This document shows positions 22,286-33,718 of a DNA stretch of 64,000 nucleotides, piece after piece. The position numbers were made by a program, and so were the translations under genes. A model generated the notes under the pieces. It was not told the DNA's origin, ran no database searches, and was given only the letters and a program-made list of their open reading frames with translations. Within the stretch, counting starts at the first letter, position 1. The number at the start of each line of letters is the position of its first letter. This DNA is from Cheilinus undulatus (Eukaryota; Chordata; Actinopteri; Labriformes; Labridae): NCBI RefSeq assembly GCF_018320785.1, contig NC_054879.1, positions 45,188,698 to 45,252,697 of the forward strand. Direction: 5' to 3'.

Positions 22286-23647
22286 GGAGTCTCAGGCGGT
22301 TTCCCTTATCTGACTTTATGCTTAAAAGGTAACTATATTTTCAAAAAGGAGCAATATTCCTTTAGTTCCAGGACCTGATTTTTTTCTCTGAATAAAATAG
22401 AGACAGTTTAATGTCTATCCTCACACATTATCTAGTCTAAAAGTGATTTTATGAAGGACACAGGAGGAGTCTCTTTCTGTCTGCTCCCTGCTGTCTCCGT
22501 CTCACTGTGCCCATTATCTGAATGGGCACACATGGACGTGTCCCGCTGTGACAGTTTCCTGAGACGCGCCCGGACCATCCCAATCCCAGCAGTCACATCC
22601 ACTCTGCCTCAGACAATAGTTGATGTGCTGGGTCATTCCCAGCATCGCCATGTATGCACGGTGGAATACGTGTCAGTCTCTTTGTGTTAGACAAGTGGGT
22701 TGGAAGAGCTGGTCGTCCCTGCCAGGTTTATACAGCCCAGAAGAGGGATTTCAAACTTGAACTTTTAATAATACTGTAAAAAATTCTCAAAAAGAATCCT
22801 GGTTTTTCAAGGGTAGATTATGTAATGACATGTACATGCACTAAGGACAAAAACTAGCAGAGAGGAAAGCAGTAACTTTGTCCCAGAAGGGGGCGCCAAA
22901 TCAATACAAAATAATCATCATAATGTTTCAAACGTTTATTTAACAGAGATGTGGAAAAATATTTCACTGGGCAGTTCTGGCTAACACAGCAGTCTTAATC
23001 CTACTACTTACAAGGAATTCAGGACTTATTTTTGTGCTTTGTATCTTAAAAAATAATGTTTATCTGTTTGCACTTAAACTAAGTGCAGTTAGAATATTTG
23101 ACCGGAACAATTTAATGTGCTTATATTTGATTTTTTTTCAGTGTATTCCAAAATACAAGTTCCAGTTTTACAAACTGAACTTCAATGACGTTTGGAGTGT
23201 TTAAGTCCATATAAGGCCACGCTGAGCCGTTTCCTGATATTTCACTGATTTCATAAGGGGTAACCTCGACTTTACCTCACATAGTCTAATCTGATTGGTC
23301 AGATCTTATGTGGAGGATGTCTGTGTTTTAATCCCACGAGTATCATCATGTCTTATTTGTGGAGTTAAAACACCCGGGTACATCACCGACCTAATTTCAG
23401 AGCTGATCTGATAATAGTAATCCAGTCTAAATCTCCGTCTTGGTATATTGGGTTGTTTTTGATGATCTGTGTAGCTTTTTCTGCATTGTTTTATTCTATT
23501 TTTAAAAAGGAGGATGCTTTGGACACTGTAAACAAAAGCTATGACATGTAGAGGCTATCTGTATTGCTTCAATCCTCCATTACATTTCACTGTTTGCTCA
23601 CAACTGTTGGTCCACACTTCTTATAGTTAAACAACACGTGTGTCGCT

Positions 23648-24411
23648 TAAGCATTCAGAGTTCCTTTCACTGGAACTAAGGGGCCAAGCCCAGCTCCTGA
23701 AAAACAAGCCCATAACATAATCCCCCCCTCCACCAAACTTTACATTTGGCACAATGCAGTCAGACGAGTACCGTTCTCCTGGCAACTGCCAAACCCAGAC
23801 TCGTCCATCAGATTGCCAGATGGAAACCTGTGATTCGTCACAGAGTCAAGTGGCAGTGTGCTTTACACCACTGCGTCCAACGCTTTCCATTGCACTTGGT
23901 GATGTATGGCTTGGATGCCGCTGCTCGGCCATGGAAACCCATTCCATGAAGCTCTCTACACATTGTTCTTGAGCTAATCTCAGGTCATATGAAGGTTGGA
24001 GGTCTGTAGCCATTGACTCTGCAGAAAGTTGGCGACCTCTGCGCAATATGCATCCTCAGCATCCGCTGACTCCGCTCCATCATTTTACGTGGCCTTCCAC
24101 TTGGTGGCTGAGTTGCTGTCGTTCCCAATCGCTTCTACTTTGTTATAATACCACTGACAGTTGACTGTGGAATATTTAGAAGCGAGGAAATTTCCCCACT
24201 GGACTTGTTGCACTTGATAGGTGGCATCCTATCACAGTACCACGCTGGAATTCACTGAGCTCCCTAGAGCGAGCCATTCTTTCACAAATGTTTGTAGAAA
24301 CAGTCTGCATGCCTAGGTGCTCGATTTTATATACCTACGGCCATGGAAGTGATTGGAACACCTGATTTAAATTATTTGGATGAGTAAGTGAATACTTTTG
24401 GCAATATAGTG
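23648..24411 (-). pseudogene. Tc1/mariner element, truncated transposase
   Basis: The right terminus is CAATATAGTG followed by TA at 24412-24413, as expected for Tc1 insertion. Read on the minus strand, fragments of a Tc1 transposase are visible (RRGRQLSAESMATDLQ, the helix-turn-helix region). The left part that would hold the last catalytic residues is missing: similarity to the copy at 63428-64000 starts only at 23648. Frameshifts and stops separate the fragments. Confidence 0.75.
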
Positions 24412-24842
24412 TATTTTGTTGTGATAACACATGTGTACTTGACTTTAAGTTAAGTCTAACTTTAAATTTAAAAAAGATATCTGAAATTTATGGAACACAC
24501 TACTTAGCTCTGGCCTTGTTTAACCCAGGTATATCTGGGCACAGGTATTGTCTAATGGAAACACTGGTTGTATACAAAAAGGCATCATCACTTCCAAAAT
24601 GAGGCAAGTACGCCAAGGAGTAATTCACAAATCCCACAGGTGTGAAAGTCTGCATTATGTTGACCTTATGACCTTAATCTCCCACTGTTTTTAAACTATT
24701 AGGAAACTAAAATGACTAAAAGGCCAGTGGAGACACTCCTGCTCTAACAGAACAGTCCCCTTAATACTCATTTAAACCCCCACTAGCATTTTCAGGGTCT
24801 GTGAAGCAGAGATAGATATTTATGCAGAAAGTTTATATTCAC

Positions 24843-24907
24843 CTGTGTTCTTCTGGGCTCCTCTCTTGTCGGGGATGAGTAGTAATATGAAGAAGGCTTT
24901 CCAGACC
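24843..24907 (-). CDS. pkp4: pkp4 exon n, short tail exon
   Basis: The acceptor TTTCCCAG|GG completes Gly and reads SGKPSSYYYSSPTREEPR, then RTQ at donor ACAG|GTGAAT. The KPS..Y.SS..REE.RR pattern matches the corresponding PKP4 segment. At 65 nt it does not appear as an open frame. Confidence 0.88.
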
Positions 24908-25666
24908 CTGGGAAATAAAGTTTAGATAAAAGAGTAAGACTGGAGGCAAAATACACTTCATTTCATATCAGCGAGAAAGTCTGCACATCCCCGTAGGGTA
25001 GATGTCTGTATTTAGACGAGCAGGATCAAGAAGTGCTGCGATGTGAAGGAGGGAGAAAAAACACCAAATAATAGAGTTGGCAACTCCACTGCTCTGTTGT
25101 TTACTTTACCCATGGGACTTGTTTTTTTGTTGGTGTTTTATCCAAGAACTCAATTTCCAGCTGTCTGTGTAATATATGGATGTTTGAGGCTGCAGCTAAT
25201 ATTGTTTACTCTGCCCCCCCCCACCAACAAACAGCCTGGCAGCAGCTCTCCTCTGGCTGTAGTATGTCTGGGTGCCCTCTAGCTGCCTCTCCGGTCTACA
25301 TGCTGTGACTCGGGCAGGCCAACAATGGCAGCATTGTAGAGCAGCCACACCAAACACTGGCCGGTCTAGACATCGTCTGTCACACAAAGAGCTCTGAAGT
25401 TCTCTGAATTAAGCTACGACTGTCTGAGAGCTGGCAGGCTTTGGTAGAGATGATAAGAGGGGACAGTTTCTGGCAGGGACACAAGACAAACCGTGGAATC
25501 AGCTCGCAGCGTTATGAGGGATGAAAAAGATAAGTCCCGGCACAGAGGGGACCTGAGGGAAGCCTGTGATTACAGTCTGAGACAGAATACTAGAAACTGT
25601 TTCAAGAAGAGTGGAAAAACTACAGCTGGGGCACTTTTATTCTCCACACTTAAGATGTTTGCATAC
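24908..25666 (-). other. pkp4 intron between exons m and n
   Basis: A 759-base intron with no recognised repeat. A C-rich run lies at about 25214-25223. Confidence 0.7.
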
Positions 25667-25807
25667 CTGTGTACTGGTTTTTATGTAAGGTGTTGTCCCC
25701 TTGGTAATTATAAAATTGCATAGTTGACTGTGCTCTCTGATAATCTCTGATGGTGTCTCTATGCTCTTTGATGCCCAGCATGGCAGGAGACGACGTGGCA
25801 CTGGCAG
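25667..25807 (-). CDS. pkp4: pkp4 exon m, tail, frame-preserving
   Basis: The acceptor TGCACAG|CT completes Ala and reads ASATSSPAMLGIKEHRD, RDYQRAQSTMQFYNYQGD and NQYT plus one base at donor ACAG|GTATGC. It is 141 nt, phase 1 at both ends. The preceding intron (25808-25901) is only 94 bases. Confidence 0.88.
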
Positions 25808-25901
25808 CTGTGCAGAACAGAGACAGAGAAAACAGTTTAACATGAGATTCCAGAGGTTTTCCTGTTTCAGAATAGGTGTCTATTTTCATCTAGCAGCCTA
25901 C

Positions 25902-26019
25902 CAGGGTGGTTGACGGGGGACATCTGAATGGTGCTGGTGGGGAGGGTGGGCTGGGACTTGAAACGATCTCGTTCAAGTGTTGACACAGGAGTGAGGAAGT
26001 GGTTTTGGTTCCATCCATC
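25902..26019 (-). CDS. pkp4: pkp4 exon l, start of C-terminal tail
   Basis: The acceptor CGCAG|GAT begins DGWNQNHFLTPVSTLERDRF and ends IQMSPVNHP plus one base at donor CCTG|GTAGGC. DGWNQNHF.TPVSTLERDRFKS is PKP4-type; the CTNND2 equivalent reads differently. Confidence 0.94.
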
Positions 26020-26779
26020 CTGCGAGGATAGAGAAAAATGGTGCTTACAGTAACAGGAGAAAAGCTGGATGCTGTACAACTCATGTGGTATATTCTCTGG
26101 TCACACAGGGAAAATATGAAAAATTCCTCGTGGTAAAACAAATCCTTTGCTGTGTGATCTATATTAAAGGGAAAGTGAGCACAAGGGCAGTTTGGACTGA
26201 AGATTTTCTTTCCTTGACTTATTCATCAGTCAGCTTTCACTACACATGTATAGATAAATATAGCTAGGTTAAATCAAGTCACTTGAATGCAGTATTTTGA
26301 AGTTGTCTTCCTAGTAAGGATTGCCACTTCCTATTTTCTTACTTTGTTGTGTTTATTATGTTATGCCCCTAGAGGCCAGCTTTTCAGTGGTGCTTTCAGC
26401 AGCAATAATTACTTGCCTTGTCTCATGTGTCACTACACCCTGAAGAAAGGCCACGCCAGCTTATTTTCAATGCATCTAGCCCTATAAATTAAAGACGTTC
26501 TATATTTTACAAACCATCTTGAATGCTCAGACCAGGATCATTCATGCCAATATTTTTGGTCTTATATATTTTTCCCCTTTTGTGAAGTATTCCCAACTAT
26601 AAGCAGTTTAAGGAAAAGTGCACCTTCTGTCCTTCATTTTTGAATATACACAAAGTAGGAAGAAAAGACAAAATAGTTGAAATTGCAGGGCTAAGAAAGC
26701 ATTACAAGGACTGTGCTTAATCACATAATTCTGTCACAGAAATGAGGCATAGCAGACAACAAAGTGGTCCATTTAAATG

Positions 26780-27090
26780 TGAATGCAAATCACACCAAAC
26801 TGCTGCTGGCATAGCTTCGCCTCCTCCACCCCAGCGCCCTCCTTTCTATCCTCATTGCACCCCCATATTTACTTTCATGCTTCTACAAAGTAGATTGCTG
26901 CTAAGCTTAGTTTCATTGTACTTGACATGCATTGTCATAAAAGTATCAGTCTAAATGGGGGGTTTCAAGCAATGTGTCCCTAGGAAAGTCACAGCGTGCT
27001 GCCTGGCCAACCCAGGGAGCATCTTTTGAGCAGAGCCTTCAAGTAAAACCGTAAAAATGGTTAAATGTATGATGAGAGTGTTCCTGATGG
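26780..27090 (+). repeat. Dispersed repeat, related to 21350-21660
   Basis: It is colinear with 21350-21660 over about 250-300 bp at roughly 70% similarity by eye. No coding frame or terminal repeats were identified. Confidence 0.5.
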
Positions 27091-27261
27091 AAATAAAAAC
27101 TGGAGAAAATAATATGTCTCGTCTAATTATTATTATAATATCATGTCTAGAGCTGCTGCTTATGCCAAGACATGATTCTTTTACATTTTTTTGTGTTTTT
27201 TGTCGATTTCCTTGAATGTAATGTGATATAAAACAAACAGAAATTTAAAACAGAACTAATG

Positions 27262-27433
27262 TATGGAATTAAAATCCTATCTTTATTTGAGAGCATGCTC
27301 TAATGTTTGAGAGCAAAGTTTTAAGTTTTGAGAGCAAAGCCTTTTTGTTTTGAGAGCATTTTTACATGTTTTGAGAGCAAAACTTTGTCTTTTTTTTTTT
27401 TTTTCCAAATAAAGATAGGATTTTAATTCCATA
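27262..27433. mobile_element. Fold-back MITE with GAGAGCAAA iterons
   Basis: The termini TATGGAATTAAAATCCTATC plus TTTATTTG are perfect inverted repeats of about 28 bp. They are flanked by direct CTAATG at 27256-27261 and 27434-27439, extendable to a near 8-bp duplication. Between them lie five spaced copies of TTTGAGAGCA, four with a TTTTGAGAGCAAA-like context, then a T-run. It is 172 bp with no coding capacity. Confidence 0.8.
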
Positions 27434-27589
27434 CTAATGGCCACTGCTGAGAGAAGTGGGAGTCCTGAGGGACAAGTTTTGTAATGTTACAAGAGTAAAC
27501 TTAGGTTTTGGGTGCTGCTACCACAAAAGACAAAAACAGTTAGCATGACTGGTACATGCCATAAAATAGGTAAAATAAAATAAGTTAAA

Positions 27590-27777
27590 GATTTTTTCTT
27601 TTGGCTTTATTTTTACATAGGATAGCTGAGGAGAGACAGGAAACACAGAGAGAGAGAGTGCTAAAAGGTATGCACCAAATAGCACAGAGAGAATTGATCC
27701 TGTTACCTGTGCACGAAGGCTATAGCCTCTGTATGTGGGCATCTGCTATACCAGCTAAGCTAAACTGGCTCCCAGAA
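27590..27777 (-). repeat. tRNA-derived SINE, minus orientation
   Basis: Read on the minus strand it begins GGGAGCCAGTTTAGCTTAGC, a tRNA-like head with an A-box-like TTTAGCTTAGCTGG, and ends in a body with CTCTCTCTCTGTGTTTCCTG and a tail of AAAATAAAGCCAAAAG. The B box is decayed. A common teleost SINE type. Confidence 0.6.
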
Positions 27778-27811
27778 TATTCTTAATAATGTGAGGCCCA
27801 GATGTAGGTGC

Positions 27812-27971
27812 AGATGGCCTGGTGGTTGGGTTGTGCCCCATGTGTGCAGGCGGCCCGGGTTCAGCTCCTTTTCTGCATGTCTCTCCCCCATTCTCTCATC
27901 CCTGTTTCCAACTCTATCCACTATCTCTAAATAATGGAATGAAAACACCCTAAGAATAAAAAATAAAAAAA
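27812..27971 (+). repeat. tRNA-derived SINE, plus orientation
   Basis: The head contains CCTGGTGGTTGG (A box) and CCCGGGTTCAGCTCC (B box) about 30 bases apart. The body contains CATGTCTCTCCCCCATTCTC, and an A-rich tail ends near 27971. The tRNA-like part is not a functional tRNA: no complete cloverleaf closes around it. Confidence 0.7.
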
Positions 27972-28217
27972 TGTGCTGTTGTTTTTTGTCTCTGTTGGAA
28001 GGCCTCTGTGTGGGGAAGACATTTTCCTGCATTTTCCTCTATCTCTATTCTCAGCAGCTTCTCTTAATTCAAGCAAACTCAATACATTTTGTTTTTTTCT
28101 CACAGTAAACAGCTGGACTTTTCAACAAAATCAACAGTAATTTCTAAAGAGAGGAGTTAGAATGGTATTCCAGTAATAACCATAAAGCTATGTTGTAATG
28201 TTTCCTGTTTATCTTAC

Positions 28218-28302
28218 TTTCTTGTAGATGGTCCGCAGATCCCGATACTGCCACAAGGTGTTCAACACCTGAGCAGCTGCTTTAACCACCTTCATAGAAT
28301 AC
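28218..28302 (-). CDS. pkp4: pkp4 exon k, end of ARM domain
   Basis: The acceptor TTACAG|G completes Arg, then [18 protein letters not shown] and [10 protein letters not shown] at donor AAA|GTAAGA. K-V-V-K-A-A-x-Q-V-L-N-x-x-W-Q-Y-R-D-L-R is the last conserved helix of the subfamily. The 85-nt exon falls below the size of most detectable open frames. Confidence 0.93.
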
Positions 28303-28681
28303 CTGTAAGGCAGACACAAACAGAACCTCGTTTTTTACAGCAAAGTTAATACTGCAGGACAGTGTGATTGAAGAGAAAGTGTGTCCTCAGTGAGTTTTAA
28401 CCTGGAACATTACTGAATATATAGCAGGCTGGAAATAGCTGCTGCTCCATCATTCCACAGGGACGTAAAACCTCAATGCACACAAACCACCTTCCCTGTG
28501 GCGATGGCTTTCCCTTCTGCAAGTATTTAAATATTTGTGCTTGTGTGGTGTGCTGTCAAGTATCAAGGACAGCCTGCACCGCCAGTGTCTACATACAGAA
28601 GATGTCTGTTTGCACGTGAGCATGTTAGCGAGTCAGGCTTGTGTAAGAGCACAGGGACAAATCAGCGCTGCTGTAACACAC
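28303..28681 (-). other. pkp4 intron between exons j and k
   Basis: A 379-base intron with no recognised element. Confidence 0.8.
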
Positions 28682-28874
28682 CTGTCTCCTCTGCCCTTGG
28701 TGATGTTGACCAGCTTCTCGATGCCGCCCGTGTCGGCCAGGGCCTTGGCGTTCTCCATGTTCTTGCTGGTGACCTCATGCAGGGTGCAACAGATGGCAGC
28801 CACGGTCTCATCTGACAGCAGGGTGGTGTTGCCCCCGGGGAGACGGTTGACCAGGTCCCTCATTGCATACTTTC
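28682..28874 (-). CDS. pkp4: pkp4 exon j, ARM repeats 8-9
   Basis: The acceptor CTTAG|GA completes Gly; [48 protein letters not shown] and a split Arg follow at donor ACAG|GTGTGT. The loop after PGGN appears slightly shorter than my recollection of the human protein. A 163-codon frame on the plus strand overlapping it is a shadow. Confidence 0.94.
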
Positions 28875-31371
28875 CTAAGAGGGAGGAGGTGACACATAAA
28901 ACAAACACAATATTACATACTGTACAACAGGTTATTGAGCTGAAGCTTATGAACCTACGAATAAAAACATCTATTTTACATGCACCACATTGTAAGAGTT
29001 TATATTTTGCTCTTCTGATATCATAAATGACACATTATTTTGCCAGAGACTGCAGTGAATTGGGCAGTTTTCCTAAATGACATTGCGTTATCATGGCAAG
29101 GACGTTGGCGTGTGCATGTTCAAAAAAAAGGGATTGTTCCACTATCTCTCCTACCACAAAGCTGAAGGACCTGAATACACGCTGCACAAACTCTCCCTTC
29201 CTCTCTCGCTGTCACACACATACCAATAGCACCACTGCAACTCCTCCCCTCCCCTTACAGGCGTCACCCCTGCATTGCTGGCACTAGAACACTAGAAACC
29301 CATAAAAAACATGTTTTTCATTAAAAAAGCTGTTTCGGGGAACAAAATGAGCTGAAATGAAAGATAATGACTGGTTGTTAAAATGTTTACAAAATACCCA
29401 GGTTCTGTTGCAGCATTGACACTTGAATGACACATTTTAAACACAATGTTGGACACACTTATGCTGTCAAAGGTTAGATTTTTTAAATATCACATAGTGA
29501 TGACTAAAAATTAAGGAACGTGCACAGCTCGCTACGTCTACTGAATGTAAGAATACTTTAGTTCCAGTTTTCTGAGAAGTCAGCTAGGCTTTTGCAGAAG
29601 CTTGATTAGATTTGGCTTCTGTTTTCTGTTTGGCTCACACAGGGCTGTGCTTGTAGGCAATGTGCATGTACTTGAAAATTTAACCATGAGTTGAGACGCT
29701 GCAAACTATAAACCCTGTGATAGGTCAGCTGGTTAGCACTGGGCGACTGCCAGTCTGACTGAATGTCTACAGTTATACCATGCACACTAGGGTGAGATAA
29801 AAGGCTGCAGACAGCAATGCAACTAGTCAAATCCACTTGTAAGCATTTGAAAATATCAGATGTGCAGTTCCATGTCTCATAAATCCCCTTGCTCTCGTTG
29901 TCAGCAGCTTTCCATCTCCTGCAATGTTTCCCCCTTTTCTTCTTTGCAGAATAATCAGCAGCTGCTCTGTATTATCACCTTCAACTCCAGCATCCCCTTG
30001 GCTTAATTCAGGGAACTGGGATAAAATCAAACCACACATATGCAGTGCTCACAGTGGCGCTGGCCTCTAGATTTGATTTAGAAGTATAAACTACGCCCAA
30101 CTAGCCATCGACATAATTAATCCTGGTCATCTTTGCTAGTGGTCATCGACATTGTTGATTTCTAGCCAGTTAGTTTAGTTCAAGAAAGCATGTAGAGTGC
30201 TTTTACTATCTCAGTACCGGAGCAGTTTTGCAGTGTTCTGATCTACAAATTTGCTTGTGATCTCCATTCCATTTCATCCCAAAGGTGCTCGATGGGGCTC
30301 TGCACAGGCCAGATAATTTCTTCCACACCAAATTCATCAAACCATGTCTTTATAGTCCAGGCTTTGTGCTCTGGGGCTCAGTCATGTTGGAATACAAAAG
30401 AGCCTTCTCCAAACTATTGCCACAAAGTTGGAAGCATAGCATTGTCCAGAATGTCTTGGTATGCTGAAGCATTAAGACTGGCCTTTACTGGAGATAAGGG
30501 GCCAAGCCCAAACCCTGAAAAACAGCCCCATACCATTAACCCTCCTCCACCAAACTTTACAGTTAGCACAGTGCAGTCAGACAGGTAACGTTCTCCCAGC
30601 ATTTGCAAAAATCCAGACACGCCCATCAGACTGCCAAACAGAGGAGCATTATTCTTTACTCCACAGAACCCGTTTCCACTGCTCCACAGTCCAGTGCTTT
30701 ACAACCCTCCGTCCAATGCTTTGCATTGGATTTAGTGATGTGAGGCTTGCATGCAGCTGCTCGGCCATGGAAACTCATCCAATGAGGCTGTCACTGCAGT
30801 TTTTGTGTTTACACTAATGCCAGGGGAAGTTTGAAACTCTTTAGCTATGGAATCAGTTGAGCAATGGTGACTTTAACCCACCATGCACCTTGGCAGTCGT
30901 TGGCTCTGATCTGTGATTTTACAATGTTCTGCCTTGTGGCTGAGTTGCTGTTGTTCCTAAACACTTACACTTTCAAATAACATCACTAACAGTTGACTGA
31001 AAAAAGATCTCAGGGGTTGAGATTTGCACATATGAACAAATGAACCATGGTAAAAGATGCCTTAAATACATTTAATACATAGGTTTTTTTTGTTGTAGAC
31101 CTTTTTTCTTGGTGTTTTATAAACGAAACAATTACAATTGATGTTGATTTTGACAGAAATGTATCATCTTTTGTGCATGGGTCTTGGGGAAAATCGGCTT
31201 TTCTTGGCCACTGCTAGGGGGGCTCCAAGGAAAAAGGGTAGGAACTTGGGTTGGGATTCATGTTATAACCATACTCTTGGTGTATTTGTGCAAATAGAAA
31301 TAGGAAGAACTGTTTTATTCATGTTTCATTTGATTTTAGCCCATCTGAACCGCGACAGCGTGACTCCTCAC
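28875..31371 (-). other. pkp4 intron between exons i and j
   Basis: A 2.5-kb intron. A decayed Tc1 element occupies about 30262-30995; the rest shows nothing recognisable. Confidence 0.75.
30262..30995 (-). pseudogene. Tc1/mariner transposase remnant
   Basis: Minus-strand translation gives pieces of a Tc1 transposase: IEHLWDEMEWRS near the DDE glutamate, [16 protein letters not shown], and [18 protein letters not shown]. It is collinear with the copies at 23648 and 63428 but interrupted by stops, a small deletion before the catalytic Glu, and loss of both terminal repeats. Confidence 0.75.
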
Positions 31372-31522
31372 CTATGAGCTCCTTATTCCTCACATCCAGT
31401 GCCATGTTTCTCAGTGCAGTGGCCACTGAACACACCACCCGGTCGTTATCCATCCGCAGCAGCTCCACCAGTATGGGCAGCCCTTTCTCCTTACGCACTG
31501 CTGCACGAATGTACGCTGCAAA
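31372..31522 (-). CDS. pkp4: pkp4 exon i, ARM repeat 7-8
   Basis: The acceptor GTGCAG|TTT begins [20 protein letters not shown] and continues [20 protein letters not shown] to NKELI plus one base at donor ATAG|GTGAGG. This is the most conserved ARM segment of the p120 subfamily. Confidence 0.95.
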
Positions 31523-31815
31523 CTGCACACACAAATACACACAGACACATGGCTGAGGCATTAAACCTTTTAAAGGTCAGGTACACACATGGGGGGAAAA
31601 AGATGGCTCTTCTGAGGTGTGTATGGCTGCATTTGTGATTCCAAGTGTAAAACTGACATGAGCTCAGTCTGAAGCAGAGGAGGTGAGCCGTTAAATGCTT
31701 TTTAACCACTTGAATAGATGCTTTGTCTCCCAGGATATCACATTTAACAGTGCATATAAAAACAAAGTGCGTAAATGTTTATGTGTGCAGAGATACACAA
31801 TCAGTGAGACCGTAC

Positions 31816-31989
31816 CTTCCAGTTGCCGGCTGACAGGTTCTGAAGGGACCCGGCGGCGCCCTCCAGGGTGGCGGGATTTGAGCTCTCAGCCAAAAGTGTC
31901 AAGTAAGGCTTCACTACTGCAGGGTGCCATAGCATCTCTGCCCCTTTTGGAGACTTGGAGAAGCCAGGGATGGGTCCAACTCCATCCCA
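31816..31989 (-). CDS. pkp4: pkp4 exon h, ARM repeat after the insert
   Basis: The acceptor CTTAAG|TGG starts [16 protein letters not shown], then [18 protein letters not shown] and [11 protein letters not shown] at donor AAG|GTACGG. WDGVGP and MLWHP are invariant features of the subfamily. It is 174 nt, phase 0 at both ends, and is not contained in one long open frame. Confidence 0.94.
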
Positions 31990-32437
31990 CTTAAGAAAAC
32001 AACAGTGATTAGTATTCAGAGGGTTCTTTTTTCTTTTTTCTCCTCAATATTTTAATTCTTATTATCTAATGCTCCTGTGAGGATTTTGAGCTGCTTATGA
32101 AACAGGCTAAAATTAACACTGATGTCTGCTTATGACCTAAAAAAGCAAAACAGAACACCAGAGAGGTTGATTATTTCTATATTGTTATCATCAATGCCTG
32201 AAACCACTGCTGCAGAGGACACAAGGTGGTAACAGGACTCATTATGGCATGACAAAACATAATCACACAAAATTAACTGTAAATATTTTGCCTTTCATGA
32301 AGATGTGATTGCACTAAAGTGGTTTGTTGTGTGTGGCCTTTACTCTGTTAGGATGGTAGTTCAATAAGCGTCAAAAGCCATGCTAAATAAATGACAGAAC
32401 CAATTTGTGACTGTTTTTTAAAAGGCGCCACACTCAC
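31990..32437 (-). other. pkp4 intron between exons g and h
   Basis: A 448-base intron with no recognised repeat. Confidence 0.8.
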
Positions 32438-32629
32438 AGTGTCCTCTGTCAGGCTCTTTTTTTTCTTCTTCTTCTTCCTGCCCCAGCAACTGGAGTCCAC
32501 CTCTTTACTGGGTGATTCATTGCCCAGTAGGCCATCCAGCTCCTGCCCCCCAGTCAGCCTGGACGGCGGTATCTCCAGCTCCAGACGATATGACAGGTTT
32601 CTCAGAGTGCAAATACAGTTCTCCACAAC
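32438..32629 (-). CDS. pkp4: pkp4 exon g, ARM repeat and poly-lysine insert
   Basis: The acceptor CACCAG|GTT starts VVENCICTLRNLSYRLEL, continues through LDGLLGNESPSKE and SCWGRKKKKKKKSL, and ends TEDT at donor ACT|GTGAGT. The lysine run is mostly AAG codons, visible as (CTT)n on the plus strand. In p120-family proteins this basic loop within the ARM domain has been linked to nuclear import and membrane or GTPase binding. Phase 0 at both ends. Confidence 0.93.
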
Positions 32630-33309
32630 CTGGTGCCAGGAGAGAAGGAGGCAGGGAGGTTTGGGTGGGCAGTTATAGCGTCGGCTTTGTAAATCACCAT
32701 GACAAAAGCTACAACACAATAAACTGAGGAGTGCAGCACGCTACAGTATCTACAGCCGGTGTGTGGTGCACAGGCCCGCTATTTGCTGCACCACAAATCA
32801 ATTAGTTATGGAACCCATGGGTCTCTATTTTGAAAGAATATCAGCACCAGAGAAAATGGATTAAATTTAACGCTGTTTGAGTCCTCTACAGGCTTTACCT
32901 CACAGAATGTCAATGAGCAGAGAGGTTTCACAAATTTATGAGGCCCGTTTCCCAGGGGATGACATATCCACATTACAGATTTCTGCATTTTACACTGCAA
33001 AGATGCATGTGAGAGACCATAACCACAAAACTTGTTAATGTATGTAATATTATCTTGTAACAATGAAAACTAGAGCCCTTTTTACACATGGAACCCTGAA
33101 CTTTTCAAAAACAACCCAGAAAAATGTTGGGCTTGTTTGATCACACTTGTCCCTCACAGTAGGCAGCAAACAAGGGCGGGTCTAGGAGAGAACATTCCGG
33201 AGTGAAGTCTGGCAACACATTACATTTTTCAGAATTTTACTTTACTCTGAAATTTCATTGCAAGGTCCCTTGTATTTTTCAGGGTTCTGACACACTTCTA
33301 ACATTAAAT

Positions 33310-33718
33310 TTAAAGGGAACATATTAAGCAAAAAACACTTTTTAAGGCTTTTTAGCAAAAAAAAAAAAAAAATCTGATTTCCCCCATGATGTCATGTGGG
33401 GAGTTAGCCCAGCCCCCAGGTTTGATTGGCCCTTCTCTCCTGATGCTCCTCTCAACTGCCATCTGAGAGGAGGATCGGGAAAGCTACATCCATTAAGCCA
33501 CATCCATTCCCTGAGAGAGGCAGAGTCAGACAGCACAGTAACATTTAATGCCACAGAAACAGCTCGCTCTGAGCAGGGCTGAAACAGAGGGGTTTTTAGA
33601 CATGCAAAAATCCAATACTGGAGAGTTTTTTTTTCAGCAACAACTTCACAGGCATGTTTTGGGGACCTCTAAGACCAATATAAACTTGTCCTAAAAGGGT
33701 AAAATAAGTCCCCTTTAA
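33310..33718 (+). mobile_element. piggyBac-like MITE, copy 2
   Basis: It is bounded by TTAA at 33310-33313 and 33715-33718. The terminal inverted repeats are AGGGAACATATT on the left and AGGGGACTTATT (as read inward) on the right. The interior matches 18928-19416 and part of 39366-39534. TTAA duplications with an AGGG start fit piggyBac-type mobilisation, though no transposase is present to prove it. Confidence 0.7.

Larger units (their letters stand above)
20899..24842 (-). other. pkp4 intron between exons n and o
   Basis: A 3.9-kb intron. It holds a dispersed repeat copy (about 21350-21660), the lone right end of a hAT-type element at about 21945-21958 (TTGAAAACCACTG), a truncated MITE (22075) and a 5'-truncated Tc1 element (23648-24411). 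The segment 22440-22690 has a 79-codon frame with no recognisable features. Confidence 0.7.
26020..28217 (-). other. pkp4 intron between exons k and l
   Basis: A 2.2-kb intron containing a dispersed repeat (26780-27090), a fold-back element (27262-27433) and two head-to-head SINEs (27590-27777 and 27812-27971). The part 26020-26780 shows nothing recognisable. Confidence 0.7.

Noticed and set aside
22451..22690. 79-codon frame in a pkp4 intron
   Set aside because: No domain and no splice context.
27812..27871. Possible tRNA gene
   Set aside because: A and B boxes are present but the acceptor and anticodon stems do not close, and an A-rich tail follows, so this is a SINE head.
28535..29026. 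163-codon frame on the plus strand
   Set aside because: It overlaps pkp4 exon j in antisense; the ARM-repeat sequence on the minus strand explains the openness.
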